Assembly (NCBI GenBank): GCA_019058445.1
Contig: JAHPZA010000006.1
Location: forward strand, 1,132,943-1,196,942
Reading direction: 5' to 3'
Length of the DNA stretch: 64,000 nucleotides
From: Promethearchaeota archaeon
GTDB lineage: Archaea; Asgardarchaeota; Lokiarchaeia; Sigyniarchaeales; SOKP01
The notes under the pieces were generated by a model. It was given only the letters and a program-made list of their open reading frames with translations. It searched no databases and was not told the DNA's origin. Of the stretch, positions 34,810 to 44,923 are shown piece after piece; within the stretch, counting starts at the first letter, position 1; each line of letters begins with the position of its first letter. The position numbers were made by a program, and so were the translations under genes.

Positions 34810-35706
34810 ATGATTTTAAGTAAAGTAAAGGTAAATAATTATTTAAGATTATTTTTAAAAGTCTTGAATTATGGCAAATATAAGGAGATGCTTGAAGAAA
34901 ATCTTGAAATTATGAGGAAAATTTTTAATTGGCTTGAGATTGAGGAGCATTCTGAATTAGAGATAAAACAAATGGCTGATAAGTTAGAAGTCCCCTTAGA
35001 GGATAAATTTTTAATGAATTGTTCGTGGAGCTACTTTAAAAAGTGTACCGTAGCGAATTTAGGTAATGAACCGTTGCTCTTTTTTAAATATGTACGGGAA
35101 CATTATATTGAGGAAATCTTAGGATTACATCTTACGAAGTATTTTTTTGATCCCGAGCTTTGCTTTCAGAATTTTTTAACAGGTATTCAATATAAAAAAA
35201 AGAAAAAGAAGAAAGGAATTCCATATATTACCACCACATATGAAAGAGGTGACAATATAGGACATAAAAAATACAAGATTTCTGATTTTAAATTTCAATT
35301 AGGGAGGCACTGCTATTTGCATGAAATTTTAAGTTTGTATGATGTTTTTGATCGCCACTTCATTGTAAGAGATGATGGTTCCCTTTGTCGAATCGATTTC
35401 GGGAGGTGCTTTGAAAATCTTGATAAAAAATATCTAGGATTCCATGATTATATGAAGAGTAAACGTTTAGATTTTTATGATGCGGAATTTCAAGAGGGCT
35501 ATAATTATGAAAAGGAAAAAATTAGGAATAATCTGGAAGATAAGAGAGAAAAATTGGTAGAAATCATTAGAAGTATTAGATCTTTAGAAAAAGATTATGA
35601 TTTAATCACGATAGATCTTAAGCGACTTTGCGATAAGCTACTGGGCTATTGGAAGAGAACTAATTTTTTAGAAGATATAAAAATTGCAGAGTTCGAATGG
35701 ATATAG
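34810..35706 (+). CDS. Protein with PI3K/HipA-like kinase motif, otherwise unknown
   Basis: About 298 residues from the ATG at 34810; the frame is open further upstream, but that part overlaps the phosphatase gene and lacks a good start (34888 is another choice). Its key region is DVFDRHFIVRDDGSLCRIDFGRCFE. DRH (about 181-183) and IDFG (about 195-198) match the catalytic loop and metal-binding DFG of PI3/PI4 kinases, PIKKs and, more loosely, HipA. In those kinases the loop reads GDRHxxNxxxxxxGxxxHIDFG; here the stretch with the Asn is about three residues shorter. A poly-Lys segment (YKKKKKKKG) sits about 45 residues before. A charged C-terminal helix follows. No glycine-rich loop was recognised. 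The kinase assignment is tentative; a non-catalytic relative is possible. Confidence 0.55.
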   Translation: MILSKVKVNNYLRLFLKVLNYGKYKEMLEENLEIMRKIFNWLEIEEHSELEIKQMADKLEVPLEDKFLMNCSWSYFKKCTVANLGNEPLLFFKYVREHYIEEILGLHLTKYFFDPELCFQNFLTGIQYKKKKKKKGIPYITTTYERGDNIGHKKYKISDFKFQLGRHCYLHEILSLYDVFDRHFIVRDDGSLCRIDFGRCFENLDKKYLGFHDYMKSKRLDFYDAEFQEGYNYEKEKIRNNLEDKREKLVEIIRSIRSLEKDYDLITIDLKRLCDKLLGYWKRTNFLEDIKIAEFEWI

Positions 35707-35730
35707 GTTATCAAAAAAAATAGTAAGCGA

Positions 35731-36297
35731 TTAGACTTTTATAAAAAACTGTTTATCGTGTTCACAATTAGGGCATACATTCGGTGCTTCTCCTAATTCA
35801 ACGTTTCCACAAATCTTACACACAAAAATCTCAACAGGGTCGAAAGATTCATTATTATCTAGTTGTTTTAAATATTTTATGTATAATTTACTATGAACTT
35901 TTTCTGCTCTTCGTGCTAAATTAAATGTAAATTCGGCTAAATAAGTATGCTCTTTTTTGGCATTTTTAATAAAACCTTTATACATTTTTTTGAATTCAAA
36001 AGTCTCCCCTGCAATTGCTTGGATTAGGTTATTACGGGTATTCGAAACTTGTTGTTTGATTTCTTGTTCGTTTAGTTTAAAAATTTGATTTAAATCAACT
36101 TGGGAATTTGTAATTTTTGATAATGCTTTTATATGATTCTTAATATGAAATCCTTCAGCTAAAGCCACTGCTTTGAATAAATGCGCTATTTCAGGGTGAT
36201 TTTCCTCAGTGGCTTTTTCTGCAAATAACTCATATTTTTTTCTTGCAGTACTCTCTCCCACAATAGCCTCTTTTAAATTATCTTCTATTGTTATCAT
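35731..36297 (-). CDS. Rubrerythrin
   Basis: A 188-residue non-haem iron protein that protects anaerobes by reducing hydrogen peroxide. The N-terminal ferritin-like domain has the di-iron ligands: Glu in AIVGESTARKKYELFAEKA, ExxH in AEGFHIKNH, Glu in AIAGETFEFKK, and ExxH in RAEKVHSK. The C-terminal rubredoxin-like iron site is CKIC...CPNC (about residues 158-178). Length and order match typical rubrerythrins. Stand-alone gene with ATG at 36297, tail to tail with the kinase-like gene. No regulator site recognised. Confidence 0.95.
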   Translation of the reverse strand: MITIEDNLKEAIVGESTARKKYELFAEKATEENHPEIAHLFKAVALAEGFHIKNHIKALSKITNSQVDLNQIFKLNEQEIKQQVSNTRNNLIQAIAGETFEFKKMYKGFIKNAKKEHTYLAEFTFNLARRAEKVHSKLYIKYLKQLDNNESFDPVEIFVCKICGNVELGEAPNVCPNCEHDKQFFIKV

Positions 36298-36368
36298 GAC
36301 TATTCACTTATAATATTAAAAAATAAATTGCATTTTTTATATTAAATTATCAAATTGAAAAAATCATA

Positions 36369-38510
36369 TTAATTTTTGCCTTTTAACAATTCATCTGCGG
36401 TTAGAAATTGAGAGGACCGATACCTTTTTCGCGTTTTTGTTATATTCTTATCAATATGGTTTTGATTTAATATTGTGGGATGGTTAGTTGTTAAATTATT
36501 GGAAAAATCTATGAGTTCATATAAAGAATTATCTAATTCGCTTACAAAACGAGAAGGTTTAAGAAAGTTCATTCTTTTATAGGACTGTGTTGATTTTGGA
36601 GATATTAAGAACAACTCATCTCTTGCTCTGGTGACTGCTACATAAAAAATTCTTCTTTCTTCTTCAATATCTTGTTCCTCTTTTGTAATATATGTTGTTG
36701 GAAAGAGTTTTTCTGATAATGAAATGATAAACACAATATCCCATTCTAGTCCTTTGGCCTTGTGAATAGTAGATAATACTATCCGATTATCATCATCTTC
36801 CTTATGAGTTGTTTCTTTTACACTGTTTGATAATTCCGAGATATTTAAGTTTAAATGGTCTATAAAGCCACTAATTGATTTAAATTCGAGGGATAATTCA
36901 AAAACAGCATCAATATCTGCTAATCTCTCTTTAAAATTTTCAAAATTTTTTTGGATATATGGCTTTATTGACAATCTTATTTTCTGAATCACTAAAGAGG
37001 GGGTAGATTCAGAATTAAAACTTTTAAAAGATTTCAAGTAATTAATTAGATTAGTAAAACCCCGTTTTGAGAGTTTTATTTTATTTAACTCAGATTCGTA
37101 TAAATCAGATTTATTTAATTCTCTGATCGGATCTCTTAATTTTATAATTGTTTTAAAAATTTCCCGAGAAGAAACCTTTCCTATATTTGGAATAATTTTA
37201 AAGATGCGATTCCAAGACAACTCATCATAGGGATTAAAAATGATTCTTAAGTGAGCAAGTAAATCCTTGATATGGGCTTGCTCGAAGAAAGAGACTCCTG
37301 AACGGACTACAAATGGTATAGCATTGGCCTGAAGTTCTTTCTGTAAAATAATCGAATGGAAATTTGATCTATATAACACAGCTATTTTTGATAAATCAAT
37401 CCCCTCGTTCATATAATTTAAAATTTTTTGAACGATAAAACGTGCTTGTTCCCTTTCGTCGAAAATTACAACATATTTTGGTTTAACACTACTTTCCCTC
37501 ACCGTTTTCATAGTTTTTTGAAATTGAATTCTATTGTTTTTTATTGAATTATTAGCTAAATCTAATATTTCAGGGGTAGAACGATAATTGTATGTAATTT
37601 TGTGTTTAGTTATGTTTTTTAATTTTTCTCCAAAATTGAGGAGGTTTTTAAAATCAGCACCGCGAAAACTATATATGCTTTGTGCATCATCGCCAACAAC
37701 CATAATATTTTGATTAATTTGAGCAATTTTGAGAATAATTTCAGCTTGCATGAAATTGGTATCTTGATATTCATCAACTAAAATATGTTTGATTTTTTCT
37801 GCGATATTTTGAGCGATTTCTTTTTCATCAAGTAATCTATTCCATAAAACAAGTAAATCATTGAAATCAACCAAGTTATTCCTGATTTTACGTTCATTAT
37901 AGTTATTAAAAATCACTTCAAAATGAGTTATTAAGCTTTCTTTTAATAAATATGGATATTTCCATTTTAAAACTTGTTTAATAGTTCTATTTGTATTAAT
38001 CTTATATGATAATATTTTAAAACAACGCTTAGCGTTAGGGAAGTTCATTAATTTATAATTAGGGAGCGATTCTTCAATAGACAATTTCATCAAGGAGTAG
38101 GAATCAGTCTGATCAATAATGGTATATCTAGGCTTTAATCCAGCTAAATGAGTATATTTTCTAATAAACCTATTAGCTAAAGAATGAAAAGTTCCCCCCC
38201 ATATACCGTTAGGTTCTTCACCTAATAACGTTTTAACTCTTTCGAGCATTTCTTTTGCTGCTTTATTAGTGAAGGTAACGAGCATTATTTCTGAGGGTTG
38301 TACTCCCCGTTCAATTAATTTAGCTACGCTATAGGTAATAGTTCTTGTTTTTCCGGAACCAGCTCCTGCTATTACTATCATTGAGCCGTTAATATTGTTA
38401 ACAATTTTAAGTTGTTCCGGATTTAAATTGTTTTTAAATGAAACTTTATGGATAGTATGAGAAATGCTTTTATGGGATTTACTTTTATTCTGATTAGTGA
38501 ATTTCTCCAT
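36369..38510 (-). CDS. UvrD/PcrA/Rep-like superfamily 1 DNA helicase
   Basis: A 3'-5' SF1 helicase of about 713 residues. It has the Q-motif NLNPEQ, Walker A AGAGSGKT, the VTFTNKAAKEM motif Ia, Walker B DEYQDTN, motif III GDDAQSIYSFRGA, motif IV-type YNYRS, motif V STIHKAKGLEW and motif VI VAVTRARDEL. Such enzymes are mainly bacterial, and the archaeal copies are probably transferred. Likely role: DNA repair or clearing of replication forks. Its gene abuts MCM: the ATG at 38510 comes 4 bases after the MCM stop, whereas an ATG at 38549 would overlap MCM by 35 bases. Neither has a clear ribosome-binding site. Co-transcription with MCM suggests a replication link. Confidence 0.93.
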   Translation of the reverse strand: MEKFTNQNKSKSHKSISHTIHKVSFKNNLNPEQLKIVNNINGSMIVIAGAGSGKTRTITYSVAKLIERGVQPSEIMLVTFTNKAAKEMLERVKTLLGEEPNGIWGGTFHSLANRFIRKYTHLAGLKPRYTIIDQTDSYSLMKLSIEESLPNYKLMNFPNAKRCFKILSYKINTNRTIKQVLKWKYPYLLKESLITHFEVIFNNYNERKIRNNLVDFNDLLVLWNRLLDEKEIAQNIAEKIKHILVDEYQDTNFMQAEIILKIAQINQNIMVVGDDAQSIYSFRGADFKNLLNFGEKLKNITKHKITYNYRSTPEILDLANNSIKNNRIQFQKTMKTVRESSVKPKYVVIFDEREQARFIVQKILNYMNEGIDLSKIAVLYRSNFHSIILQKELQANAIPFVVRSGVSFFEQAHIKDLLAHLRIIFNPYDELSWNRIFKIIPNIGKVSSREIFKTIIKLRDPIRELNKSDLYESELNKIKLSKRGFTNLINYLKSFKSFNSESTPSLVIQKIRLSIKPYIQKNFENFKERLADIDAVFELSLEFKSISGFIDHLNLNISELSNSVKETTHKEDDDNRIVLSTIHKAKGLEWDIVFIISLSEKLFPTTYITKEEQDIEEERRIFYVAVTRARDELFLISPKSTQSYKRMNFLKPSRFVSELDNSLYELIDFSNNLTTNHPTILNQNHIDKNITKTRKRYRSSQFLTADELLKGKN

Positions 38511-38514
38511 CTTA

Positions 38515-40653
38515 TTATTGATCTTGTTTACTGGTAAATTTAATTTCATTAGGCTTAGGTTCGTATAAGGTTCCTTCTTTTATAGCTTCCTCAATGGCAT
38601 TTTTAACGAAACCTTTCTCAATATTTTCATCTAATTCTATGACTTGTATTACGTTTTTTTTCTCAAGAGCTTTCCATTGATTTTCTTCGAAAAGTTCTTT
38701 TAAGCGATCATACACCCGTGTGAGTTTATTGGTTTTACTCCTTGGTTGACCCATAAGAATCATATCTACATCGAATTTCCCTGTCTCCTTGTCATAACCA
38801 GTGTCTTTCAAGAATCTTTTAAAAAGTTTGATTATTTCATCCACATCTTCTTTTAAAACTTTATCTCTTAGTGCCATTTTCGCATATGCTTCACTCATGC
38901 GAACTAATGCTTCGAGATTTCTGGCTAATATTGAAACAATTGCGTCCTCTTTTTTATATTGCCCTCTTAAATCTAAGTAAAATTGCTTGATTCGTTCTTT
39001 AGCTTCTTCACTTAATTTTGGAAAATAATTTTTTCTGGCATATTTAATATACTTAGTTAAAAAATCTGTACTAATTGGGGCCACCATTTTGTTGGATTTT
39101 TCGGAATCCTCTAAAAATTCTTCAGGACCCATCATAGCGCTCTGTAAGATGAATTCGGCCATTTGAGCATCATTCGCGGGATCTGGACGATCCATTACTT
39201 TAAAAATTAAATCAAACCGACTCAAAAGAGATGGCGGCATACGCGTATTTTCTGTAAACGATTTGTATTCATTGAATCTTCCAGTATATGGATTTGCAGC
39301 AGCGATAATTGCTGTTTGAGCTTTTAATGTGGCGACAATTCCTGCTTTTGCAATACTCACGGTTTGCTGCGCCATCGCTTCATGTAGTGCAGATCTATCT
39401 GCAACATCCATTTTGTCAAACTCATCTATGGAAGCAATTCCTCCATTGGCTAATACTATTGCTCCCGCTTCAAGATTCATTTGTCCTGTTTCAGTATCTT
39501 TAATAACTGCAGCAGTCAATCCCACTCCACTTGAACCCTTACCTGAAGTATATAACCCTCTTGGAGAGATTTCTACAGCAGATTTCAATATTTCCGACTT
39601 TCCCGTTCCAGGATCACCTACAAATAGTACATGAATATCTCCTCGTTTAAAGCTTCCGCCTGGTCGTGGTCTTCTTGTTCCTCCGAACATACTTAATGCA
39701 CATGCCATTTTAAGGTCATCTCTTCCAAAAATTGTAGGTGAAATTGATCTGGCAATTTTTTTTTGAATCATTGGTTCCTTTGATAGTTTTTTGATTTTTT
39801 TGATATCCTCCTTCGAAATATCAATATATTCATCACTTTTATCTTCTGGATCTATAAAATTTACGTCTACATACGTTTTAAACAAAGTTGAATTCAAGCC
39901 TTTTATTGATTGAGCCAGAACTGATTTAAATACACCCATAACATTAATTCTATCTCCAGGCTTTATTGTATCAACTAAATCATAAGTTAATATAGCTTGA
40001 ACAGATCGAGGAATTCTTCCTGGTGGTAGATCCTCAGGTACTTCTTGTATTGTAATGCTTTGCCAGTCGATAAATTGTGAATTTTTAGAGATGAGCCTAA
40101 AATCAGAGTGCGCCTTCGCTTTGCATCGTTTATTAGTGCAAAATTTGGGCCATCTCACTTTTGAAGTTAATTGAGGTATATTAATAATCGCTCCGCAAAG
40201 AATACATTCGAAGACAGCGGTAGTTAATTTTGGTCTAACAGTAGAAATTCTTACTAAAATCCCCTTGAACCACACTAACCTATCTATATTTTTCGATCGT
40301 AATCCTCTAATAGGAATTCCTAATGGGCTTTTTTCATCTTTCGTAGCAATCCTTACAAAATATTTTTGATTTGTTAATGTTCCTGATTGTAGTTTTATAA
40401 CGTTCTTATAGGCATCTATGGCATCTTCTAATAAAGATTCAGGATCATTTTTGAGCATTTCAGCAATTTGGGGATCAAATGAGAGGAGGTCTTCATATAA
40501 AATAATTAGAGCATTTCCTCCCTCGTCAATAATTTTATTAATTTGATCTTGATATTTGAACTCTCCTGGTTTTTCTTGAAATAAGCGATAAAAATCCTCA
40601 AACCTCTGAACTTTATGAATTGGTTGAGTAGGACTAGGTATGGGTTGAGTCAT
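38515..40653 (-). CDS. mcm: Replicative helicase MCM
   Basis: The 712-residue MCM forms the hexameric DNA helicase of the replication fork. An N-terminal OB/zinc domain carries CILC...CTNKRC (about 150-180). The AAA+ core has Walker A GDPGTGKS (near 345), Walker B with DEFDKM, the MCM-specific AMAQQTVSIAKAGIVATL hairpin region, sensor AAANP and the Arg finger SRFDLIF (near 478). A C-terminal winged-helix segment follows. Full length and a single intact copy. It forms an operon with the UvrD-like helicase. A possible GINS subunit lies 3.7 kb away, on the far side of the HEAT protein gene. Confidence 0.97.
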   Translation of the reverse strand: MTQPIPSPTQPIHKVQRFEDFYRLFQEKPGEFKYQDQINKIIDEGGNALIILYEDLLSFDPQIAEMLKNDPESLLEDAIDAYKNVIKLQSGTLTNQKYFVRIATKDEKSPLGIPIRGLRSKNIDRLVWFKGILVRISTVRPKLTTAVFECILCGAIINIPQLTSKVRWPKFCTNKRCKAKAHSDFRLISKNSQFIDWQSITIQEVPEDLPPGRIPRSVQAILTYDLVDTIKPGDRINVMGVFKSVLAQSIKGLNSTLFKTYVDVNFIDPEDKSDEYIDISKEDIKKIKKLSKEPMIQKKIARSISPTIFGRDDLKMACALSMFGGTRRPRPGGSFKRGDIHVLFVGDPGTGKSEILKSAVEISPRGLYTSGKGSSGVGLTAAVIKDTETGQMNLEAGAIVLANGGIASIDEFDKMDVADRSALHEAMAQQTVSIAKAGIVATLKAQTAIIAAANPYTGRFNEYKSFTENTRMPPSLLSRFDLIFKVMDRPDPANDAQMAEFILQSAMMGPEEFLEDSEKSNKMVAPISTDFLTKYIKYARKNYFPKLSEEAKERIKQFYLDLRGQYKKEDAIVSILARNLEALVRMSEAYAKMALRDKVLKEDVDEIIKLFKRFLKDTGYDKETGKFDVDMILMGQPRSKTNKLTRVYDRLKELFEENQWKALEKKNVIQVIELDENIEKGFVKNAIEEAIKEGTLYEPKPNEIKFTSKQDQ

Positions 40654-40816
40654 ATTTAATTACGTGAATTTTTTTATTATATCCAAAATATTCTTAAAAA
40701 TTTTTTAAATCTGCCTATTAACGGATAGGTTATTAAACAGTAAATATATTGTAATTAAAAAAGAGAAGAGAGCAATAATTTAGTCGTTTATTAATATTCG
40801 TTGCTAAGTAAAAAAC

Positions 40817-43800
40817 TTAACTCTCTCGTATTTTATGCAGATTTGCACAAATTATAGGATCTTGGCTCATTTCACATCTTATTTTCAATAAAGAAATGAC
40901 TCTTTTTTTGATTTTTTCCTCCTCATATCTTACGGTTCGTCCCAAAATTATTGCAATTGAACGTTGCAATTCTATAGAACCCTCATCGCTTAGATTTTTA
41001 AGGAGTTTAGAAAGAATTTGTGATATTCCTATGTTATTGATAATTTCCACCATTGAATTTATCATACTAGTTCTTACTTCTCCTGATTCATCTTCCAAAA
41101 GAGAGATGATGCTTTCAAAAATCGTATCAATATTTTGAAAACCATAAATTTTAAGCAATCTTGCTGAAGCTTCTCTGACTTTGGGATCGGTATTATTAAG
41201 ATTCTTAGAAACTTTTTCAAATGGAATAAATGATGCTTTTATACCTTTAATATTAGATAAGATATTCATCACTGATCTGCGAACCCATGTCTTATTATCA
41301 TCTAAAAGCGGGATGAGATTATTTATTATAAGCTCTTTATGTTCAATATGTTCAATTATTTCGCCCAGACTTGAAACTGCTGCTTCTCTAACTATCCAAT
41401 CCTTATCATTTAATCCTTTCTCAATTAGAATGTTTAAAGCCTCGTCTGGGGATTTATAGCCAATTAGCCCCAGTATTTTGACTGCAGACTCTCTAATGAA
41501 TGAATCTTGATCTGAGAGAATATTAATTATTAATTCTAATGGCATAATTTCAGGAGATTCTTTTGCTATTTCTAATAACGATTTAGAAATGGTAACCTTT
41601 ACTGTTGCTTCTTGAGTATTTAATGATTGTAAAATAATCGATATTTCGGGTTTTATAGCCTCAGGATTTTTCATAGCGATTTTTGAGAGAATTTTGGAGG
41701 CTTCTTTTCTAATTTGCTGATTTTTATCTTTTTGAAGAATTTTCAGTATGGGTTTAATAGTAATATTGTTATAATATTCATCTGCCAGACCCTCTAATGA
41801 GGAAATCGCGTTTAATCTAATCTCATCATTATCATCATCTAAAAATTTGACTAATTTCGGGATGATATAATTAGGATCCTTTTTAGCAATACTAATAATC
41901 GTCTTGGCAATGATTCCTTTTGATATAAACTTAGAGACATCAGGAATTTTAATGAGATTTTGAAAAATCAAATCCGGATTACTTGTATACTTATTACTGA
42001 GGATTTTTGAGATATTCTCTTTTAACTCTTGATTTTCAAATTTAATGAATATTAATAAGGTGGTAAGGATTTTTTCTGGATTTTGTTCCCAAAGTCTACC
42101 AAGTAGAGTTAAAACGCTAGTTAATATTTCATTATTATTAGGATCAATTTTATTTATAATCAAGTTTATATCCAAAGAATCAGGTTCTTCATTGAAATAT
42201 TTTTCCAGTGCTAAAACTGAGGAATTTCTAACTTCCTTGTTTACATCGATTAATCCATTTAGGAATGGCAGGAGCGGGATGTCAAATCGCTTAAAGTTAC
42301 CTATTTCAGCAAATATCTCAAAAACGGAAGCTCTAACTGAGCTTGTTGGATCTTTGATTAGAGATTTCAGTTTACTAATCATTTCAGAATCCAAATCCTT
42401 AGGTTCTATATTCTTTAGATTTTGAATTGCTGCAGCTCGAATTTCTTTATTGGAATGGTTTATTTTATCATGAATTAGCTCAAAAGGGATTTTTTCTGAA
42501 GAAATAGCTAAAATTTTTAAAACCTCAACCTGTACTTGGCTGTCAGGGTCGTTTATCAATTCATTTAGATTTAATTTTGAGGTTAATTTTATATTGTTTT
42601 GAATTAGCCTTGATAAAATTTTTAGTCCAACTAACTTTAATCTCCATTCTGAATCTTTAACTAAATCAAAAATAAGTTGTTCGGGTACTTTTTGAATTAA
42701 ATTAATGTTTGCAGTGATTAAAGACTGTGCAAATGGAAGACTCTTGTCGTAATTAGGAGAATTTAAAGATTCAATTATCCAAGGTAATAATATATCTGGA
42801 GCATCTCTTTCTAACTGGAGTAGTATTTTAAGACATATATATTTTGAATAGGGATTTGGATCACATATTCCATCAATTAACGGATTTTTATATTTCATAT
42901 CGTTAAGGTTTAGATCTGCCTTTAGAGGTAATCTTTCATACATTAATATTAAAGTCTCTTCAGCTAGATTTCTTACTTTAAGGTTTTCACTTTTAATAAA
43001 ATTAAAAAGGGGTATAGGATCAAATGTCTGTCCACATTCAGCTATAAGGGAGTATTTAAGATTGTTAGTAAATTCATTTTTTTTTGATAGAAAATAATAT
43101 GTTGTAATAGAGATCAGGATTATTTCTTCTATTGCTGCTGTCCAAGCAAATAATAAATAGTTCGGAACTATAGTGGTTGTATAATTTGATGCCGTAAAAA
43201 CGTTTGATACTTTTTCAACATTGACAATTAGAAAATTAACAAACACATTTATCCCGACTGCAGCCATTAGATAAGCTGCAAAATAGATATCAATTCCCCG
43301 ATATTTGATGATTCTATTCCAGAACCGCGAAAAGAAGCCAATTATTCCCATCGCTAGAGTCACAAAAACGAAACCTGCATATGAATAAGGGGAGATTAGT
43401 AAAGCACCAGAAAAGAAATATCCTATCGTCTGTATCATGGAAATCCATGCCCATACAAACACAAATAACATTAAACCCAGAAGAATTCTCGGTGCAGGAT
43501 CATTAAGAAATTCTTTCAATGTTCTTTTGCTATCTTCAAAACCAAGAAATAAGGATCTTCTCATATCAGGTATATGGTAATACACATTAGTTATCCCAGC
43601 GATATATCCTTTAGAGCCATAAAAAGTTAAAATTAGCAAGGGATAAATGAGCATCCAAGAAATCCAAATCATTATAAATGGCAACCCTATCAAAGAGAGA
43701 AAGAATGGTGGAAGAAAGAATACTCCTAAAAAAAATCCTACGGCATAAATTACTCGAATCAATTTATTAGTTGACTTATTTATGATTTTATCTCCAATAA

Positions 43801-44218
43801 ATTTATGAAAGGGGGTTAATCCTTCATCGGATTCATCGCTTAAGGCTATAAACAAAAAATCTATTAAGGGATACAAAGAAATATAGACTAAACATACCCC
43901 AAACGGTATTAGTAGAAAATAGGGATGAATCTCTGGGGGTTCAGCTTCACTAGTTTTCCAGAATTCTGGTGTTTTTATGGCAAAAATAAACGCCATAGCT
44001 ACAACAATCATTACTGCAAAACTAAAAATTGTCCCAAATACAATACATTGAAGTCTATCTCTAAATTTAAATTCCCCCTTTAAAACTAATGCTACTTGAA
44101 AATAAATCAATAGGGTACCTATAACTAAAGCAATAAGAAAGATAATAAGTAATGCTATTGAAGCTTCGTTTCCGAATAAAGCGTCTAATACATTATCTTG
44201 CAATATCAAGATTATCAC
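40817..44218 (-). CDS. Multi-pass membrane protein with long HEAT-repeat tail
   Basis: The 1133-residue protein has about nine to ten hydrophobic helices in residues 15-390 (for example ALLIIFLIALVIGTLLIYF and FLGVFFLPPFFLSLIGL). After them comes a cytoplasmic solenoid of HEAT repeats from about 420 to the end, at least 15 units of roughly 37-40 residues. Units show the usual pattern, for example DPTSSVRASVFEIFAEIG, DNDEIRLNAISSLEGLA and DKDWIVREAAVSSLGEI. HEAT solenoids bind proteins, so this is probably a membrane-docked scaffold. I know of no characterised family with this order. The membrane part was not recognised. It sits between MCM (same strand, 163-base gap) and the GINS-like gene (divergent), so a replication or segregation role is conceivable but unsupported. 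Confidence 0.8.
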   Translation of the reverse strand: MIILILQDNVLDALFGNEASIALLIIFLIALVIGTLLIYFQVALVLKGEFKFRDRLQCIVFGTIFSFAVMIVVAMAFIFAIKTPEFWKTSEAEPPEIHPYFLLIPFGVCLVYISLYPLIDFLFIALSDESDEGLTPFHKFIGDKIINKSTNKLIRVIYAVGFFLGVFFLPPFFLSLIGLPFIMIWISWMLIYPLLILTFYGSKGYIAGITNVYYHIPDMRRSLFLGFEDSKRTLKEFLNDPAPRILLGLMLFVFVWAWISMIQTIGYFFSGALLISPYSYAGFVFVTLAMGIIGFFSRFWNRIIKYRGIDIYFAAYLMAAVGINVFVNFLIVNVEKVSNVFTASNYTTTIVPNYLLFAWTAAIEEIILISITTYYFLSKKNEFTNNLKYSLIAECGQTFDPIPLFNFIKSENLKVRNLAEETLILMYERLPLKADLNLNDMKYKNPLIDGICDPNPYSKYICLKILLQLERDAPDILLPWIIESLNSPNYDKSLPFAQSLITANINLIQKVPEQLIFDLVKDSEWRLKLVGLKILSRLIQNNIKLTSKLNLNELINDPDSQVQVEVLKILAISSEKIPFELIHDKINHSNKEIRAAAIQNLKNIEPKDLDSEMISKLKSLIKDPTSSVRASVFEIFAEIGNFKRFDIPLLPFLNGLIDVNKEVRNSSVLALEKYFNEEPDSLDINLIINKIDPNNNEILTSVLTLLGRLWEQNPEKILTTLLIFIKFENQELKENISKILSNKYTSNPDLIFQNLIKIPDVSKFISKGIIAKTIISIAKKDPNYIIPKLVKFLDDDNDEIRLNAISSLEGLADEYYNNITIKPILKILQKDKNQQIRKEASKILSKIAMKNPEAIKPEISIILQSLNTQEATVKVTISKSLLEIAKESPEIMPLELIINILSDQDSFIRESAVKILGLIGYKSPDEALNILIEKGLNDKDWIVREAAVSSLGEIIEHIEHKELIINNLIPLLDDNKTWVRRSVMNILSNIKGIKASFIPFEKVSKNLNNTDPKVREASARLLKIYGFQNIDTIFESIISLLEDESGEVRTSMINSMVEIINNIGISQILSKLLKNLSDEGSIELQRSIAIILGRTVRYEEEKIKKRVISLLKIRCEMSQDPIICANLHKIRES

Positions 44219-44337
44219 AGAATAATAAGGATATGAATAATTTAATAATGATTTAATAGAAATTTTATTTCTCTTATTAAACTTAGTAATGTATATTAAA
44301 TTAAATTTTTTTAATCAATTCTCTCAAAAAGATTAAT

Positions 44338-44910
44338 ATGAATAAAATAGAAGATGACTTTCTTGATTCTTTAAAAAGAATTAATTTCATTTTTAGAAAT
44401 GAGGAAGTTTATACTGAATGTATTAAGAATCATAATGGCTTTTCGATGTTAGGAGATAAATTAGGTCCATTTGAAAAAGGTAAAAAATACAAATTAAAAC
44501 TCTTTTTAGCAGTTCCATTTATTAAAAATAACATATTAAAGGTTGCTCCTGAGAGTAAATGTGATAATGTGGATTTACAACGTTTTGCTATTGAGGAACG
44601 AGACGATCAAAAAATCATACAACGAGAAAATGATTATTTTTTAAATAAAATTAAGGAATTTAATTTATTTATGGAAAAAGAAGTTATGGAAAATAACATA
44701 CCACAAAAGTTTTTAGATGATTACAAATCCTACTTTACGAGTGTTTTAGATTCCCGAATATTAAAAATTATGAGGATCGCAAAGAGTGATACTTCTGTAG
44801 AAGTAGAGAAGAGGCTAGCAATATCAGAGCATCTTTTATATCACAATATTCATAAGATCATTAGTATCTGGAGAGAATTTTTTCTCAGTTTAGCGAGTCT
44901 TAAAGGATAA
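44338..44910 (+). CDS. Possible GINS-family replication subunit
   Basis: The 190-residue protein has a small beta-type N-terminal region (GPFEKGKKYKLKLFLAVPFI, then ILKVAPES) and a helical C-terminal two thirds (DYFLNKIKEFNLFMEKEV, LDSRILKIMRIAKSD, EHLLYHNIHKIISIWREF). A B-domain followed by an A-domain with an 'R-I-x-K-I' helix is the layout of archaeal GINS23-type proteins, which bind MCM and Cdc45/RecJ in the replication helicase. Sequence support is weak and by eye only; closeness to MCM adds a little. If not GINS, it is a helical protein of unknown function. The start is ATG at 44338. Confidence 0.4.
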   Translation: MNKIEDDFLDSLKRINFIFRNEEVYTECIKNHNGFSMLGDKLGPFEKGKKYKLKLFLAVPFIKNNILKVAPESKCDNVDLQRFAIEERDDQKIIQRENDYFLNKIKEFNLFMEKEVMENNIPQKFLDDYKSYFTSVLDSRILKIMRIAKSDTSVEVEKRLAISEHLLYHNIHKIISIWREFFLSLASLKG

Positions 44911-44923
44911 AATAATAATTTTT

